Numbered from the stretch's first letter, positions 17,223 to 27,517 are shown. The stretch: DNA of 54,025 nucleotides from Rubrivivax benzoatilyticus JA2 = ATCC BAA-35 (GCF_000190375.1 NZ_AEWG01000143.1:1-54025); one strand, 5' to 3'. Notes: generated by a model from the sequence alone, not told the origin. Translations and numbers: made by a program.

Positions 17223-17896
17223 GCCCGCCTCCGCGACGGGTTCAGCGTGTACAGCCCGAGCAGCACGACGAAGCTGAAGATCACCATGCCGGCGGCCAGC
17301 ACGTGGGCCTGGGCGTACTCCATCGCCTCGACGTGGTCGTAGATCTGCACCGAGACGACACGCGTCTGCTCGGGGATGTTGCCGCCGATCATCAGCACGA
17401 CGCCGAACTCGCCGACGGTGTGCGCGAAGCCGAGGATGGAGGCGGTGAGGAAACCCGGCCGCGCCAGCGGCACGACGACGCTGAAGAAGGTGTCCAGCGG
17501 CCCGGCGCGCAGCGTCGCCGCGGCTTCCAGCGGCCGGTCGCCGAGCGCCTCGAAGGCGTTCTGCAGCGGCTGCACGACGAAGGGCATCGAATAGAACACC
17601 GAGGCCACCACCAGCCCGGCGAAGGTGAAGGGCAGGCGGCCGATGCCGAGCCACTCGGTGAACGCGCCGACGGGGCCGTGCGGCCCCATCGCCAGCAGCA
17701 GGTAGAAGCCCAGCACCGTCGGCGGCAGCACCAGCGGCAGCGCGACGACGGCGCCGACCGGGCCCTTCCACCACGAGCGCGTGCGTGCCAGCCACCACGC
17801 GATCGGCGTGCCGATGACGAGCAGCAGCGCGGTGACCACCGTCGCCAGCTCCAGCGTCAGCCGGATCGCGCCCCAGTCTTCGCTGCTGAACGGCAT
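17219..17896 (-). CDS. modB: Molybdate ABC transporter permease
   Basis: 225 residues with five to six transmembrane helices. The cytoplasmic EAA loop is seen as [22 protein letters not shown], and the later [21 protein letters not shown] is the ModB/CysT-family signature. ATG 17896 lies 21 bp after modA, and the stop overlaps modC. It forms the membrane channel for molybdate. Confidence 0.93.
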   Translation of the reverse strand: MPFSSEDWGAIRLTLELATVVTALLLVIGTPIAWWLARTRSWWKGPVGAVVALPLVLPPTVLGFYLLLAMGPHGPVGAFTEWLGIGRLPFTFAGLVVASVFYSMPFVVQPLQNAFEALGDRPLEAAATLRAGPLDTFFSVVVPLARPGFLTASILGFAHTVGEFGVVLMIGGNIPEQTRVVSVQIYDHVEAMEYAQAHVLAAGMVIFSFVVLLGLYTLNPSRRRA

Positions 17897-17917
17897 CGGC
17901 GGGCTCCGTGCGTCGCG

Positions 17918-19653
<1,736 letters not shown>

Positions 19654-19760
19654 TGGCCCTTAGAGTGGCTTGCATCGGGCCGACGCTGTCGGGTGCCCGA
19701 CATTCTATGTAGGCAACACTACAAAAAACCCGTCAGAGCCTGCAACACAAGGGAAGCACG

Positions 19761-20192
19761 ATGAAGATCAGCGCACGCAACGTTCTCCGCGGCACCGTCT
19801 CGGCGGTCAAGGCCGGTGCCGTCAATGCCGAGGTCCATGTCGATCTGGGTGCGGGCGACCAGCTGACGGCCATCGTCACGCTGGCCAGCTGCACCGACCT
19901 GGAGCTGGCCCCGGGCCAGCCGGTGGTGGCGCTGGTCAAGGCGCCCTGGGTCATCGTGATGACCGGCGACAGCGAGCTGAAGCTGTCGGCGCGCAACCAG
20001 CTGGCTGGTACCGTCAGCGCCGTCGAGACCGGCGCCGTGAACGCCGAGGTCGTCATCACGCTGCCGGGCGGCGCGCAGATCGCCGCCATCGTCACCAAGG
20101 AAGCCGTGAAGGAGCTGGGTCTGGCGCCGGGCGTGGCGGCCACGGCCGTCATCAAGGCTTCGCACGTGGTCCTCGGCGTTCCGAAGGCCTGA
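19761..20192 (+). CDS. mop: Mop, molybdate-binding protein with two Mop domains (molbindin)
   Basis: 143 residues made of two tandem Mop repeats of about 70: KISARNVLRGTVSAVKAGAVNAEV ... VVALVKAPWVIVM and KLSARNQLAGTVSAVETGAVNAEV ... ATAVIKASHVVL. This is the free-standing molbindin form, a cytoplasmic molybdate/tungstate store. The ATG follows AAGGGAAG at 19750. It is divergent from modE and shares its regulatory region. Confidence 0.93.
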   Translation: MKISARNVLRGTVSAVKAGAVNAEVHVDLGAGDQLTAIVTLASCTDLELAPGQPVVALVKAPWVIVMTGDSELKLSARNQLAGTVSAVETGAVNAEVVITLPGGAQIAAIVTKEAVKELGLAPGVAATAVIKASHVVLGVPKA

Positions 20193-20507
20193 GCGCCGCC
20201 CCGGCGTTTATCCCGAGGCCGGCGCCCCCGGCCCGGGCTTAGGCTGGCATCCGGCAGGCAAGGCGGCGCGCCGGTGGCGCGCGCCGCGGTTCCCCTGCCA
20301 CCGCACGATGCCCGCCACCCGCTCCCCCGCCTGTCTCCGTCGCTGCGCGCCCCTGGCGCGCCGGGGTGGCCGTGTGCACGAGCGGGCCGCCGCGCTGGCG
20401 ATGACCTTCGGCGGCCATCTGGCCGTCTCCGTGCGCGGGATCGCGTGCGCGCCGCCGGGCTGCTGAGCCCCGCCGCACGCTTTCAACCGTTCCCCACGGA
20501 GACATCC
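20193..20507. other. Gap between mop and hpd, no supported gene
   Basis: About 315 bases of high-GC DNA. A 52-codon reading frame from ATG 20308 to TGA 20466 exists but has no good ribosome site and no recognisable features. The hpd promoter should lie in its right part; no clear -35/-10 pair was found. Confidence 0.5.
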
Positions 20508-21602
20508 ATGCCCGACCTGTTCCCCAACCCGATGGGGCTGCAGGGCTTCGAGTTCGTCGAGTTCGCCTCGCCGACGCCGAACGTCCTGGAGCCGCTGTTC
20601 GAGAAGATGGGCTTCGCGCTCGTCGCCCGCCACCGCAGCAAGGACGTCGTCCTGTACCGCCAGGGCGACATCAACTTCATCGTCAACCGCGAGCCCAGGA
20701 GCCTGGCCGGCTACTTCGCCGCCGAGCACGGGCCCTGCGCCTGCGCGCTGGCCTTCCGCGTGCGCGACTCGCACCACGCCTACGCGCGTGCGCTGGAGCT
20801 GGGCGCGCAACCCATCGACGTGCCCACCGGGCCGATGGAGCTGCGCCTGCCGGCCATCCGCGGCATCGGCGGCGCGGCGCTGTACCTGATCGACCGCTTC
20901 GAGGACGGCAAGAGCATCTACGACATCGACTTCGAGTTCCTGCCCGGTTATGCCGACCCGGCGGCGCGCCACCCGCAGGGCCACGGCCTGCGCGTCATCG
21001 ACCACCTGACGCACAACGTCTACCGCGGGCGCATGGCGTTCTGGGGCGGCTTCTACGAGCGACTGTTCAACTTCCGCGAGATCCGCTACTTCGACATCCA
21101 GGGCGAGTACACGGGCCTCACGAGCCGCGCGATGACCGCACCCGACGGGCTGATCCGCATCCCGCTGAACGAGGAGTCGGGCAAGGGCGGCAGCGGCCAG
21201 ATCGAAGAGTTCTTGATGAAGTTCAGCGGCGAGGGCATCCAGCACATCGCGCTGCTGACCGACGACCTGGTGGCCACCGTCGACGCGCTGCAGATGGCCG
21301 GCGTGCCACTGATGACGGCGCCCAACGACATCTACTACCAGATGCTCGACGAACGCCTGCCCGGCCACGGCCTGCCGGTGCCCCAACTGCAGGCGCGCGG
21401 CATCCTGGTCGACGGCTCGACGAAAGACGGCGACAAGCGGCTGCTGCTGCAGATCTTCTCCGAGACGCTGCTCGGGCCGGTGTTCTTCGAGTTCATCGAG
21501 CGCCGGCGCGAGGAGGGTTTCGGCGAAGGCAACTTCAAGGCGCTGTTCGAGAGCCTGGAGCGGGATCAGATTCGGCGGGGGGCGTTGAAGGTGGGGGTGT
21601 AG
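20508..21602 (+). CDS. hpd: 4-hydroxyphenylpyruvate dioxygenase
   Basis: 364 residues, typical for bacterial HPPD. Iron ligands are visible: His in [12 protein letters not shown] (about 163), His in [11 protein letters not shown] (about 244) and Glu in FFEFIERR (about 327). The conserved C-terminal gate region is present ([11 protein letters not shown]). It converts 4-hydroxyphenylpyruvate to homogentisate in tyrosine breakdown. ATG 20508 follows CACGGAGAC. No other tyrosine-degradation gene is adjacent. Confidence 0.95.
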   Translation: MPDLFPNPMGLQGFEFVEFASPTPNVLEPLFEKMGFALVARHRSKDVVLYRQGDINFIVNREPRSLAGYFAAEHGPCACALAFRVRDSHHAYARALELGAQPIDVPTGPMELRLPAIRGIGGAALYLIDRFEDGKSIYDIDFEFLPGYADPAARHPQGHGLRVIDHLTHNVYRGRMAFWGGFYERLFNFREIRYFDIQGEYTGLTSRAMTAPDGLIRIPLNEESGKGGSGQIEEFLMKFSGEGIQHIALLTDDLVATVDALQMAGVPLMTAPNDIYYQMLDERLPGHGLPVPQLQARGILVDGSTKDGDKRLLLQIFSETLLGPVFFEFIERRREEGFGEGNFKALFESLERDQIRRGALKVGV

Positions 21603-22094
21603 GGGCTTCTGCGCTGGTTTCTCGCGTTTGTGGGGCGGCGCTGTTCTGGCGCTGCCTGATTGCCGTCCATCTCTTCGCGTCGGTTCCGGGTTTGGTCCTG
21701 GTTGCTCGTCCGCGAGCGACTGCGGCGTGCCACGGCCACCGGGTGGCCGGTTCCGTTCATGTCCCCCGGCCCGGCTGCGCCGGGCCTCCTCCTTTACTTC
21801 ACTCCACCGGCCACCCGGCGTCCGCGGCAGGGCGGGGTGGGGGTTGTTCGCTCGGGGTGGCGGACCTCCCCCCGAAGGCGGGCGGAGGGCTTGGCGGGGG
21901 ACGTGGGGCGGCTCAGAATCATCTGTAACCGACGCCGCCTTTGGCGTCATTTTTACGCCTGTGGAACAGGTGGCTCGGCGACGAGAAACTCAAAAGGAAA
22001 AGTAGGCCTGAGTCGCGGGTTGGGCTGTTACGCGAGCGTTCAGTGTGATGGGCGGCGTTGGTGTGCCGCATACGTTGGGTTGCAAAAGTAAAAC
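21603..22094. other. Long non-coding region between hpd and the accessory cluster
   Basis: About 490 bases. The left two thirds are GC-rich and contain a nested inverted repeat (listed separately); several overlapping reading frames there have no gene-like character. The right third falls in GC content and marks the boundary to the accessory cluster. GTTGGGT at 22074 fits the attC core consensus GTTRRRY but the rest of a site is poorly formed. Confidence 0.5.
21739..21818. repeat. Nested inverted repeat downstream of hpd
   Basis: Outer arms CCGGGTGGCCGGT (21739-21751) and ACCGGCCACCCGG (21806-21818) are perfect 13-bp complements. Inside them GGCCCGGC-TGC-GCCGGGCC (21768-21786) forms an 8-bp stem with a 3-base loop. 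It could act as a transcription end for hpd or be a dispersed repeat unit; no T-run follows. Confidence 0.65.
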
Positions 22095-22607
22095 ATGAAT
22101 CGTCTCCGAAAAGTAATTGCCGCCGTGGCGCTGGCAGCATTTTCACTGATATGCGCTGCGGAGGGAGTTCAGCTTGGTTCGCTCAAACTGGATCTGCCTG
22201 AAGGCTTCAGCGTACGCAGCGCCAAGCCGCCATTCGAGCTCGCTGGGCCAACGGGAGAGAAGGTTCTCGTCACGGTCATGCGATCAAAGGCAGATACATC
22301 TGGGGAGCCCAATCCTGATGAGCAAGCCAAGATGGTCTCGTTTGGCCGTGGCTTTCTGCGCAAGCAGGCAGAGCGAGCCGGAAATCTCGTCGTGCCCTCT
22401 GCGAACGAGACCTTGAGTGACGGGAGCATCCTTGTCTATATCGGCTCCGAAACTTCAGGTCTCTTCTCGTCCGGCTACTTCCTGCAGTACATGCTTGTAT
22501 CCCCAAGCGGCCGGCTTGCCTTCATCACCGTCGAGGGCAAAGGCAATATTGGTGACGATCATGCCCGGTATCTTGCGGTCGTGGGCAAGGCAACTTGGCT
22601 GCCGTAG
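22095..22607 (+). CDS. Secreted protein of unknown function (accessory cluster)
   Basis: 170 residues with a signal peptide (VIAAVALAAFSLICAAEG) followed by a beta-rich domain (LGSLKLDLPEGFSV ... GPTGEKVLVTVMR ... ILVYIGSE). No family recognised. Codon use is clearly less GC-biased than the flanking chromosome, fitting acquired DNA. It may be a cassette gene but no well-formed attC follows it. Confidence 0.65.
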   Translation: MNRLRKVIAAVALAAFSLICAAEGVQLGSLKLDLPEGFSVRSAKPPFELAGPTGEKVLVTVMRSKADTSGEPNPDEQAKMVSFGRGFLRKQAERAGNLVVPSANETLSDGSILVYIGSETSGLFSSGYFLQYMLVSPSGRLAFITVEGKGNIGDDHARYLAVVGKATWLP

Positions 22608-22829
22608 TTGGAATGCGGTCTGACCGGCTGTTGAGGAACTGATTGCGGGCACGTTCCAGCCGACAAGAGGCGGCACCTCGAAGTCATACATCATTCTGCT
22701 GCGGGTGCGCCGGCGACAGAACAGGCAGGGCTATGTGGCTCGATATGCGCGCATAGGGCGGTCGGCCAAAATCTCGTGCGGGCGGATGCTGTTTCGTGGT
22801 GAGCCTCAACTCATCGGGTCTCGATAAAA

Positions 22830-23333
22830 ATGCAGTTGCGTCGCTACAAGTGTCCTCATTGCGGCTCGGCGCTGGAGAGAACGGTCGTGCATCCCGCCTG
22901 GCTCAGCCTTGAGGAGAAGGGCCCAGAGTTTCAGATGCCATTGTTCCCGGTGATTGGGGCAATCGTTGTTCTTGGGCTTGGCTTCGCGTTTATCCACCCC
23001 GCACTGTCCTTGCTTGTCATCTACGTATTCGTCCATTGGCTGTACTGGCGCTATTACAGCTTCCTTCAGTGCAGTTCATGCGGGCGCTTCTACTTTGGCG
23101 GGCAGCTTTCCGGAAAGCCGCATGAGACGCTTCCGTGGACCGGAGCTGCGATTCGTCGACTTGCCATCAAAGTCGGCATCGCAGGCAGCATCATCGGCGT
23201 CATCTTTACTCCACTCCATATTCTTGAACTCCGATCCATGGGCAACTGCAAGAAGGAGTGTGCTCTCGGGGGTGGTGAAGCAGCTTTGCGAGGGTTTCGG
23301 TGCGAGTGCATCCAAGTTCCGGGTCCTCGGTGA
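22830..23333 (+). CDS. Membrane protein with a zinc-ribbon-like start
   Basis: 167 residues. CPHC near residue 8 and CSSC near residue 79 frame two transmembrane helices (FPVIGAIVVLGLGFAFIHPALSLLVIYVFVHWLYW); together the Cys pairs may bind zinc on the cytoplasmic side. A third helix follows (VGIAGSIIGVIFTPLHIL). Moderate GC and ordinary codon mix mark it as accessory. Function unknown. Confidence 0.6.
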   Translation: MQLRRYKCPHCGSALERTVVHPAWLSLEEKGPEFQMPLFPVIGAIVVLGLGFAFIHPALSLLVIYVFVHWLYWRYYSFLQCSSCGRFYFGGQLSGKPHETLPWTGAAIRRLAIKVGIAGSIIGVIFTPLHILELRSMGNCKKECALGGGEAALRGFRCECIQVPGPR

Positions 23334-23508
23334 GGTCTCGTATCTTTCCAAGGGCCGAGGTGAGCAGCGATGAGATGCGCGGTGGATACGCCGTGCTATA
23401 TAGGGATTTAACCGCGCGGCTTGCGCGTTTGCCCAAGGCCAACGAAGTCGGCTCCGATATCGGGCCGCAGGGCTACGGCCCCGGCGCTCGTCTGCAAGGA
23501 AGGGATGA

Positions 23509-23790
23509 ATGAACGACTTTCCGCTCGCCAAGGCCTTCACGCTGCTGGAGCCGGGGCCGGTCGTTCTGGTCAGCATCAGCGACGGCCGTCGGCACAACGT
23601 CTTGACGATCACGTGGACGATGGTGCTGGACTTCACGCCCCGATTCGCCATCACCTCCGGCCCCTGGAATCACTCGTATGCCGCGCTCGAGAAGTCGAGG
23701 GAATGTGTGATCGCGGTTCCCACGGTCGACCTGATCGACACGGTTCTGGCCGTCGGAACCTGCTCCGGTTTGGACGTGGACAAGTCGCAT
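23509..23790 (+). pseudogene. Flavin reductase-like protein, 3' truncated by an IS fragment
   Basis: The first about 93 codons read as a flavin reductase-like (FMN-binding split barrel) protein: LEPGPVVLVSISDGRRHNVLTITW, FAITSGPWNHSYAALEKSRECVIAVP and VGTCSGLDVDK are family blocks. After DVDK the similarity ends exactly where antisense transposase sequence begins. The frame stays open through the IS fragment to 24246, giving a chimeric 245-residue reading frame. GGAAGGGATGA before ATG 23509 is a good ribosome site. Full-length relatives have about 190 residues, so half the protein is lost. Confidence 0.75.
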
Positions 23791-24120
23791 CGCCGGGCGC
23801 TGCAGCGCTTCGCAGATTGCAGCCGCGTCGGCCGCGTCGTTCTTGCCGCGGCGCCCGCTCATGCGGTAGGGCACGACGAACTTGGGTGCCATCAGTCGCA
23901 CCGTGTGGCCGAACTCCTGGAAGCGGCGCGCCCAGTGGTGCGCACCCGAACAGGCTTCCATGCCGATGGTGCATGGCGGCAACTTGGCCACCGCTTCGAG
24001 CAATTGGTCGCGGCGCACCGCCGGGCGCACCAGCGCAGGCCTGCCGCGCTCGTCGACACCGTGCAGGGCAAACACGTTCTTGGCCAGATCGATGCCGAGA
24101 AACAGAATCGTCATGGACAT
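23775..24120 (-). mobile_element. IS110-family (IS1111-like) transposase, N-terminal fragment
   Basis: About 115 residues of transposase: FLGIDLAKNVFALHGVDERG carries the first catalytic Asp of the DEDD domain, then LPPCTIGMEACSGAHHWARR (Glu) and GKNDAADAAAICEALQRPAM (two Asp). It stops at MRLVHVQT, about one third of the normal length, where flavin-reductase sequence begins. The whole C-terminal Ser-containing domain is missing, so it is inactive. Start is ATG 24120 or, better spaced from AAGGAG, 24114. The untranslated IS end should lie at 24121 to about 24235, where IS110 elements encode their bridge RNA. Confidence 0.85.
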
Positions 24121-24224
24121 CTCCTTGCGTCAGCCGGGTGGAGGATGAGATTTCGCAACCCCATCGTCGTATCGGGCGGCCGTCCTTGCCTGAGGGATAA
24201 CCTCGGGCGGGTGGGACGCTATGG

Positions 24225-24248
24225 GGGTGTCCCTTTCATTCGTTAGGC
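24225..24248 (+). other. Truncated right end of an integron attC site
   Basis: GTTAGGC at 24242-24248 matches the attC core GTTRRRY, preceded by CCCTTTCATTC, which resembles the usual right-hand attC segment. The left half of the site is absent; the IS1111-like fragment lies there instead. A known group of IS1111 elements inserts specifically into attC sites, which explains the arrangement. Confidence 0.5.
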
Positions 24249-24297
24249 CTCATGCCAACACACCCGCGCTTGCTACCCATCGCCCCTGTCCGCACCT

Positions 24298-24681
24298 ATG
24301 TCTAGGCGCTCGCGCTGGGAACCGAAGCCGCTCTTGGATGAGAACCCCTGGTCCTTGGTGCCAAGCGTTGGGCTCAGCGCAATGGCGGGCTGGCTTATGC
24401 AAGTCGGTCTTGTCACAGTAGCCATTCTCGTCCACGTCAGCGTGGAGAGGACTCTGGGGCAATTGGCCTTTGCTTGGTTCTGCTCCGCATGGTCGTTGCG
24501 GTACCTGACGCAACGGCTCGGTGGACGGGAGGCGCAATTTGGTGTGTCACGCGTCTCGTCCGAGTCTTCTTTTCAGGAGCGGCTACTTATGGACACCGCC
24601 GTGTTGGCGGCGTTTACCATATCCGCCCTGGCTCTGTTCTTCGGCGTCGACGGTTGGCGCATGTTCCTTGCTGCCCTATGA
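24298..24681 (+). CDS. Small membrane protein, probable cassette gene
   Basis: 127 residues with three hydrophobic helices (AMAGWLMQVGLVTVAILVHV, LAFAWFCSAWSL, TAVLAAFTISALALFFGV). No family found. It starts 50 bp after the GTTAGGC of the truncated attC, the usual distance for a cassette gene. The 44 bp after its stop (GGCTTAAT ... ATTTAGGC) resemble a decayed short attC. Confidence 0.55.
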   Translation: MSRRSRWEPKPLLDENPWSLVPSVGLSAMAGWLMQVGLVTVAILVHVSVERTLGQLAFAWFCSAWSLRYLTQRLGGREAQFGVSRVSSESSFQERLLMDTAVLAAFTISALALFFGVDGWRMFLAAL

Positions 24682-24725
24682 GGCTTAATAAATCCATCGC
24701 GGCTCACGTCGAAATTTAGGCGCCA

Positions 24726-25076
24726 ATGACACGCGACGAGGCAATGCAGGCAATTCGAGCATCGGTGGCGCTTGGTGGCGTCACGCCACTATTCGAGCTC
24801 GATAGAGACGCTGAGATTGAGCGCCTCACGGCTGACTTGGTTGCGTCTGCCATTGAGCCCGCTGCCGCCACAATTTTGGGCGTCGCACAAAATGATTCCG
24901 GCCTTAAGCAGCTCGTCGCACAAGACCCTCCGCTTGTCATCGCGCGCTCCGGCGACAACTGGTTGGGCTATCTCCCTGGTGTCAAGGAGTTCTTCCTGGC
25001 CTACGGGCCGCACCCGGGGCGGCTCAATGCGCTTGGTTTCCACTCTTCCGATGCGCTGGCGGAGTGGCGGGGCTAG
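24726..25076 (+). CDS. Small hypothetical protein, probable cassette gene
   Basis: 116 residues, soluble, acidic, with no signal or membrane helix (FELDRDAEIERLTADLV; VIARSGDNWLGYLPGVKEFF). Function unknown. Its stop is followed after 13 bp by a well-formed attC, so the gene plus attC has the shape of a complete integron cassette. Confidence 0.6.
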   Translation: MTRDEAMQAIRASVALGGVTPLFELDRDAEIERLTADLVASAIEPAAATILGVAQNDSGLKQLVAQDPPLVIARSGDNWLGYLPGVKEFFLAYGPHPGRLNALGFHSSDALAEWRG

Positions 25077-25089
25077 TGGCAACCTTGGC

Positions 25090-25163
25090 GTCTAGCGTTT
25101 CGCTCAAGTGGGCCACATCAATCGCGAAGCGATTGATGTGGCCGTTTATCTCCAGTGTTAGGA
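25090..25163 (+). other. Integron attC recombination site
   Basis: Left core GTCTAGC (25090-25096; consensus RYYYAAC with one mismatch), then TTTCGCTCAAG as in many attC left halves. The centre is a perfect 14-bp inverted repeat, GGCCACATCAATCG (25111-25124) and CGATTGATGTGGCC (25130-25143) around a CGAAG loop. The right half TTTATCTCCAGT precedes GTTAGGA (25157-25163), near the GTTRRRY core. The 74-bp size and its place directly after one small gene and 5 bp before the next fit a cassette junction. Confidence 0.72.
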
Positions 25164-25168
25164 TTCGC

Positions 25169-25735
25169 ATGCGACCAATAACCTATTGCACCGCCACCGC
25201 AGCACTGCTGTGTGGATGCATGTCGACGAAGCCGATTGATGACCTCGGCTTCGAACGCGTCGCATCGTTGGAGTCGCTCGCCGGTTGCTACGAAAACCGA
25301 GCGCATGTCGGAAAGGGCGTCGGCCTCATGTTCTTGAGCTCCATCATTTGGCCCGACTCCAAGCTTCCACACGGTGACATCACGGCGGTGGAGGTGCGGT
25401 CGCTCATGGATGACAAGGTTTCTGTCTCGGCACATACCTCAAATGGAGTCATCAAGGAGCAAGTCTTCGCATCGGGCCGAGACTTCACCTTTGAGTCCGG
25501 TCAAGTGAGGCTGACTCGTCCATTTGGCTCCGCTGCCAGTGAGTCTGGTAATGTTTTCATAGGCGTCGGAACTCAGACGAAGAAACTGGGGATTGATTCG
25601 GATGGGAATGGACGTGCAGTGAGTTCCGCGTCCTTTGCTGGGACAGCCTTTCTGGTCATCCCGATTGCCGGTGGCGTTAGTGATGTGGGCCGCTTCACTC
25701 GGAATCGAGCTCTTTGTGTCCAGCACGGGCAGTGA
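25169..25735 (+). CDS. Putative lipoprotein, cassette gene
   Basis: 188 residues from ATG 25169, just after the attC core. The N-terminus RPITYCTATAALLCGC ends in a lipobox-like sequence, then STKPIDDLGFERVASLESLAGCYENR. The rest is a beta-rich domain without known motifs (AVEVRSLMDDKVSVSAH). A conserved Cys pair (AGCYENR and RALCVQHG near the end) could form a disulfide. Low GC compared with the chromosome. Confidence 0.6.
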   Translation: MRPITYCTATAALLCGCMSTKPIDDLGFERVASLESLAGCYENRAHVGKGVGLMFLSSIIWPDSKLPHGDITAVEVRSLMDDKVSVSAHTSNGVIKEQVFASGRDFTFESGQVRLTRPFGSAASESGNVFIGVGTQTKKLGIDSDGNGRAVSSASFAGTAFLVIPIAGGVSDVGRFTRNRALCVQHGQ

Positions 25736-25779
25736 CCGAGGCCGTACAAGTCCGCTCCCATGGGAGACCTGACTCCAGG

Positions 25780-25807
25780 ATCGTGATGGACATCTGCTTG
25801 CGTCAGC
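25780..25807 (-). mobile_element. 28-bp relic of the same IS1111-like element
   Basis: The stretch matches 24107-24134 at 26 of 28 positions. On the minus strand it includes the ribosome-binding region and the transposase start (ATGTCCAT). Nothing else of the element remains here. It lies between two accessory genes, where a cassette junction would be expected. Confidence 0.7.
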
Positions 25808-25833
25808 TTTCACATATCAACCCTTGGTCCGCC

Positions 25834-26496
25834 ATGCGTCGCTCACTATTCGCGCTCGTCCTCTTCTCTGTCGGTGTCGCAAGTGCGCAGCCCGCTGACT
25901 GCCGGCACGGGTTGGAGGCCCTTCAAGCGAACCGGCCAGCGGAGGCAATTGATCCGCTCTCGCAATGCCTAAAGCAACAGTTGCCCGCTCGGGCGAGAGC
26001 CTTCGTGCTGCAGGCTCGAGCGAATGCGTATGCGGACATGAAAGAGTGGGCCCTTGCCGCTGAGGATCAGCGCCAATCCACCTTCGAAGAGAAACCCAAG
26101 GATGCGTGGCCGCACATCATGCTTGGGGCATACCTCAGGGAGGCCGGGAGGCTCGACGAGTCGCTCGAGGCGCTGCGAGCGGCGATGCAGTTCGACGAGG
26201 ATGGTCCAGGATCCGGGCCCGGGATGGCGGTGCACTATCACACCGCCAGGACCCTGCATGAGATGGGGCGATACAGCGACGCGATTGAGGCCATGACCAG
26301 CGGGATACCAAAGCAGCCCGACTACGGCTACGCCCTATACCAGCGTGCGCTGTCGTATGAGGCTCTCGGCGACAGAGTCCAAGCAAAACGCGATTTCTTT
26401 CGTGCGGCGGAGTTGGTGCCCAAAGAAGGCTATGAACCAAAAGTTGCTGCCAAGCTAATTGAGTATGGATTCCCTGTGAAGGTCAACCCCGAGTGA
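25834..26496 (+). CDS. Exported TPR-repeat protein
   Basis: 220 residues with a signal peptide (SLFALVLFSVGVASAQ). Four to five tetratricopeptide-like helix pairs follow (GLEALQANRPAEAIDPLSQCL; KEWALAAEDQRQST; LGAYLREAGRLDESLEALRAA; YALYQRALSYEALGDRVQAKRDF). It is probably a periplasmic scaffold. It resembles bacterial tetratricopeptide proteins found in cassettes and has the same moderate GC as its left neighbours. GTTGAGC at 26655, 159 bp downstream, is a lone GTTRRRY match. Confidence 0.7.
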   Translation: MRRSLFALVLFSVGVASAQPADCRHGLEALQANRPAEAIDPLSQCLKQQLPARARAFVLQARANAYADMKEWALAAEDQRQSTFEEKPKDAWPHIMLGAYLREAGRLDESLEALRAAMQFDEDGPGSGPGMAVHYHTARTLHEMGRYSDAIEAMTSGIPKQPDYGYALYQRALSYEALGDRVQAKRDFFRAAELVPKEGYEPKVAAKLIEYGFPVKVNPE

Positions 26497-26671
26497 CGTC
26501 GCGTGCCTTTCAAAAATGGCGTGGTCCGCAGTGATGTGCGAAATGGATTCCGGCTTTTGCGCCAAGCTCGATGATGGTCCATCGAGGTCCCGGGGAGCCG
26601 GGGCCAGTGCGCACTGTCTGCGGGAACAATCGAACGTCGCGAAACAGCATCAGTCGTTGAGCCACACCCTC

Positions 26672-27517
26672 ATGCCCATCCGCACCCTCGCCCTGCTGCT
26701 CTGCCTCCTGTTCTCGCTCCTCCCGGCCCGCGCGGCGGAGACCAGCAAGGCCGACGTGCTGTCCTTCGTGCTGCTGTCGGAACCCAGGCTGCCCGAGGCG
26801 AAGGCGTTCCGCGTCCAGGTCGAGAAGCGTCTGGCCGGGCGTCTGGCGATCACCGGCATGGAGGCCGATGGGCGCGACGTCATCCTGCTGCGTGTGGCCG
26901 GCGGCACCGTCATGGTCGGGCTGATCGACGCGCCGCTGCCCAAGGGCCAGATTGACGATCTGTGTGCTGCCGCCTGGTACTGGCGCCAGGCGTGCCAGGC
27001 CACGGCTGGTCACCGGGCTCACGTGGCCGTCAGCGTTCTCGGCACGGGCCTCGACAAGCTCGACGCGTCGCTGCTGCTCACCGACGTGGTCGCCTCGCTG
27101 ATGGACGGCAACGCGATCGCGAGCTACTGGGGCGCGAGCCTCCAGTCCCGCGAGGCCTTCCTGCGTCAGAGCACCGCCATCAACCGCGACCAGCCGCCGG
27201 CATGGCTGTGGATCAACTTCCGGGTCAGCCGTGATGCCGAGCGCGGGCTCTCGGTGTCGACCCAGGGCATGGAGCAGTTCGACCTGCGCGAGATCGAGGC
27301 CAAGGACGTCAACCGCCCCGGCCTGGAAGTGTTCGTGCTCCTGCATGGCATGGCGCAGTACTTGATCTCCAAGGGCCCCGTCATCCAGGACGGCGAAACC
27401 ATCGGCGACTCGCCCGCCCTCGGCATCCGCGTTCACCAAGGCCCGTCCTATTGGCGTGACGGCGTGACCGTCTACCGGGTGACCTGGCCCCAGGCGTCTG
27501 GTGCCGGGGCGCGGTGA
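26672..27517 (+). CDS. DUF4261-like protein with a signal peptide
   Basis: 281 residues from ATG 26672. A clear signal peptide (RTLALLLCLLFSLLPARAAE) precedes a domain that begins SFVLLSEPRLPEAKAFRVQVEKRL and continues VAGGTVMVGLIDAPLPKGQIDDLCAAAWYW, the pattern of DUF4261. Later segments (AWLWINFRVSRD, GLEVFVLLHGMAQYLISKGPVIQDGETIG) also fit. DUF4261 proteins are usually cytoplasmic, so export is unusual. Function unknown. High GC returns here, marking the right boundary of the cassette-like stretch. Confidence 0.65.
   Translation: MPIRTLALLLCLLFSLLPARAAETSKADVLSFVLLSEPRLPEAKAFRVQVEKRLAGRLAITGMEADGRDVILLRVAGGTVMVGLIDAPLPKGQIDDLCAAAWYWRQACQATAGHRAHVAVSVLGTGLDKLDASLLLTDVVASLMDGNAIASYWGASLQSREAFLRQSTAINRDQPPAWLWINFRVSRDAERGLSVSTQGMEQFDLREIEAKDVNRPGLEVFVLLHGMAQYLISKGPVIQDGETIGDSPALGIRVHQGPSYWRDGVTVYRVTWPQASGAGAR

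Noticed and set aside
20308..20466. 52-codon ORF between mop and hpd
   Set aside because: No ribosome site, Arg/Ala/Cys-rich random-like sequence, no similarity recognised.
21768..21786. Hairpin as a Rho-independent terminator of hpd
   Set aside because: No T-run follows and it is about 165 bp after the stop; kept as part of a repeat instead.
20208..21950. Long minus-strand reading frame antisense to hpd
   Set aside because: Composition is that of a shadow frame and hpd is complete on the other strand.
22024..22080. Possible attC ending in GTTGGGT
   Set aside because: The right core fits but the left core is absent and the stem is poor; mentioned only as weak support for the cassette cluster.
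26655..26661. GTTGAGC as an attC core
   Set aside because: Matches GTTRRRY but no left core or stem; such a 7-mer occurs by chance about once per kilobase.
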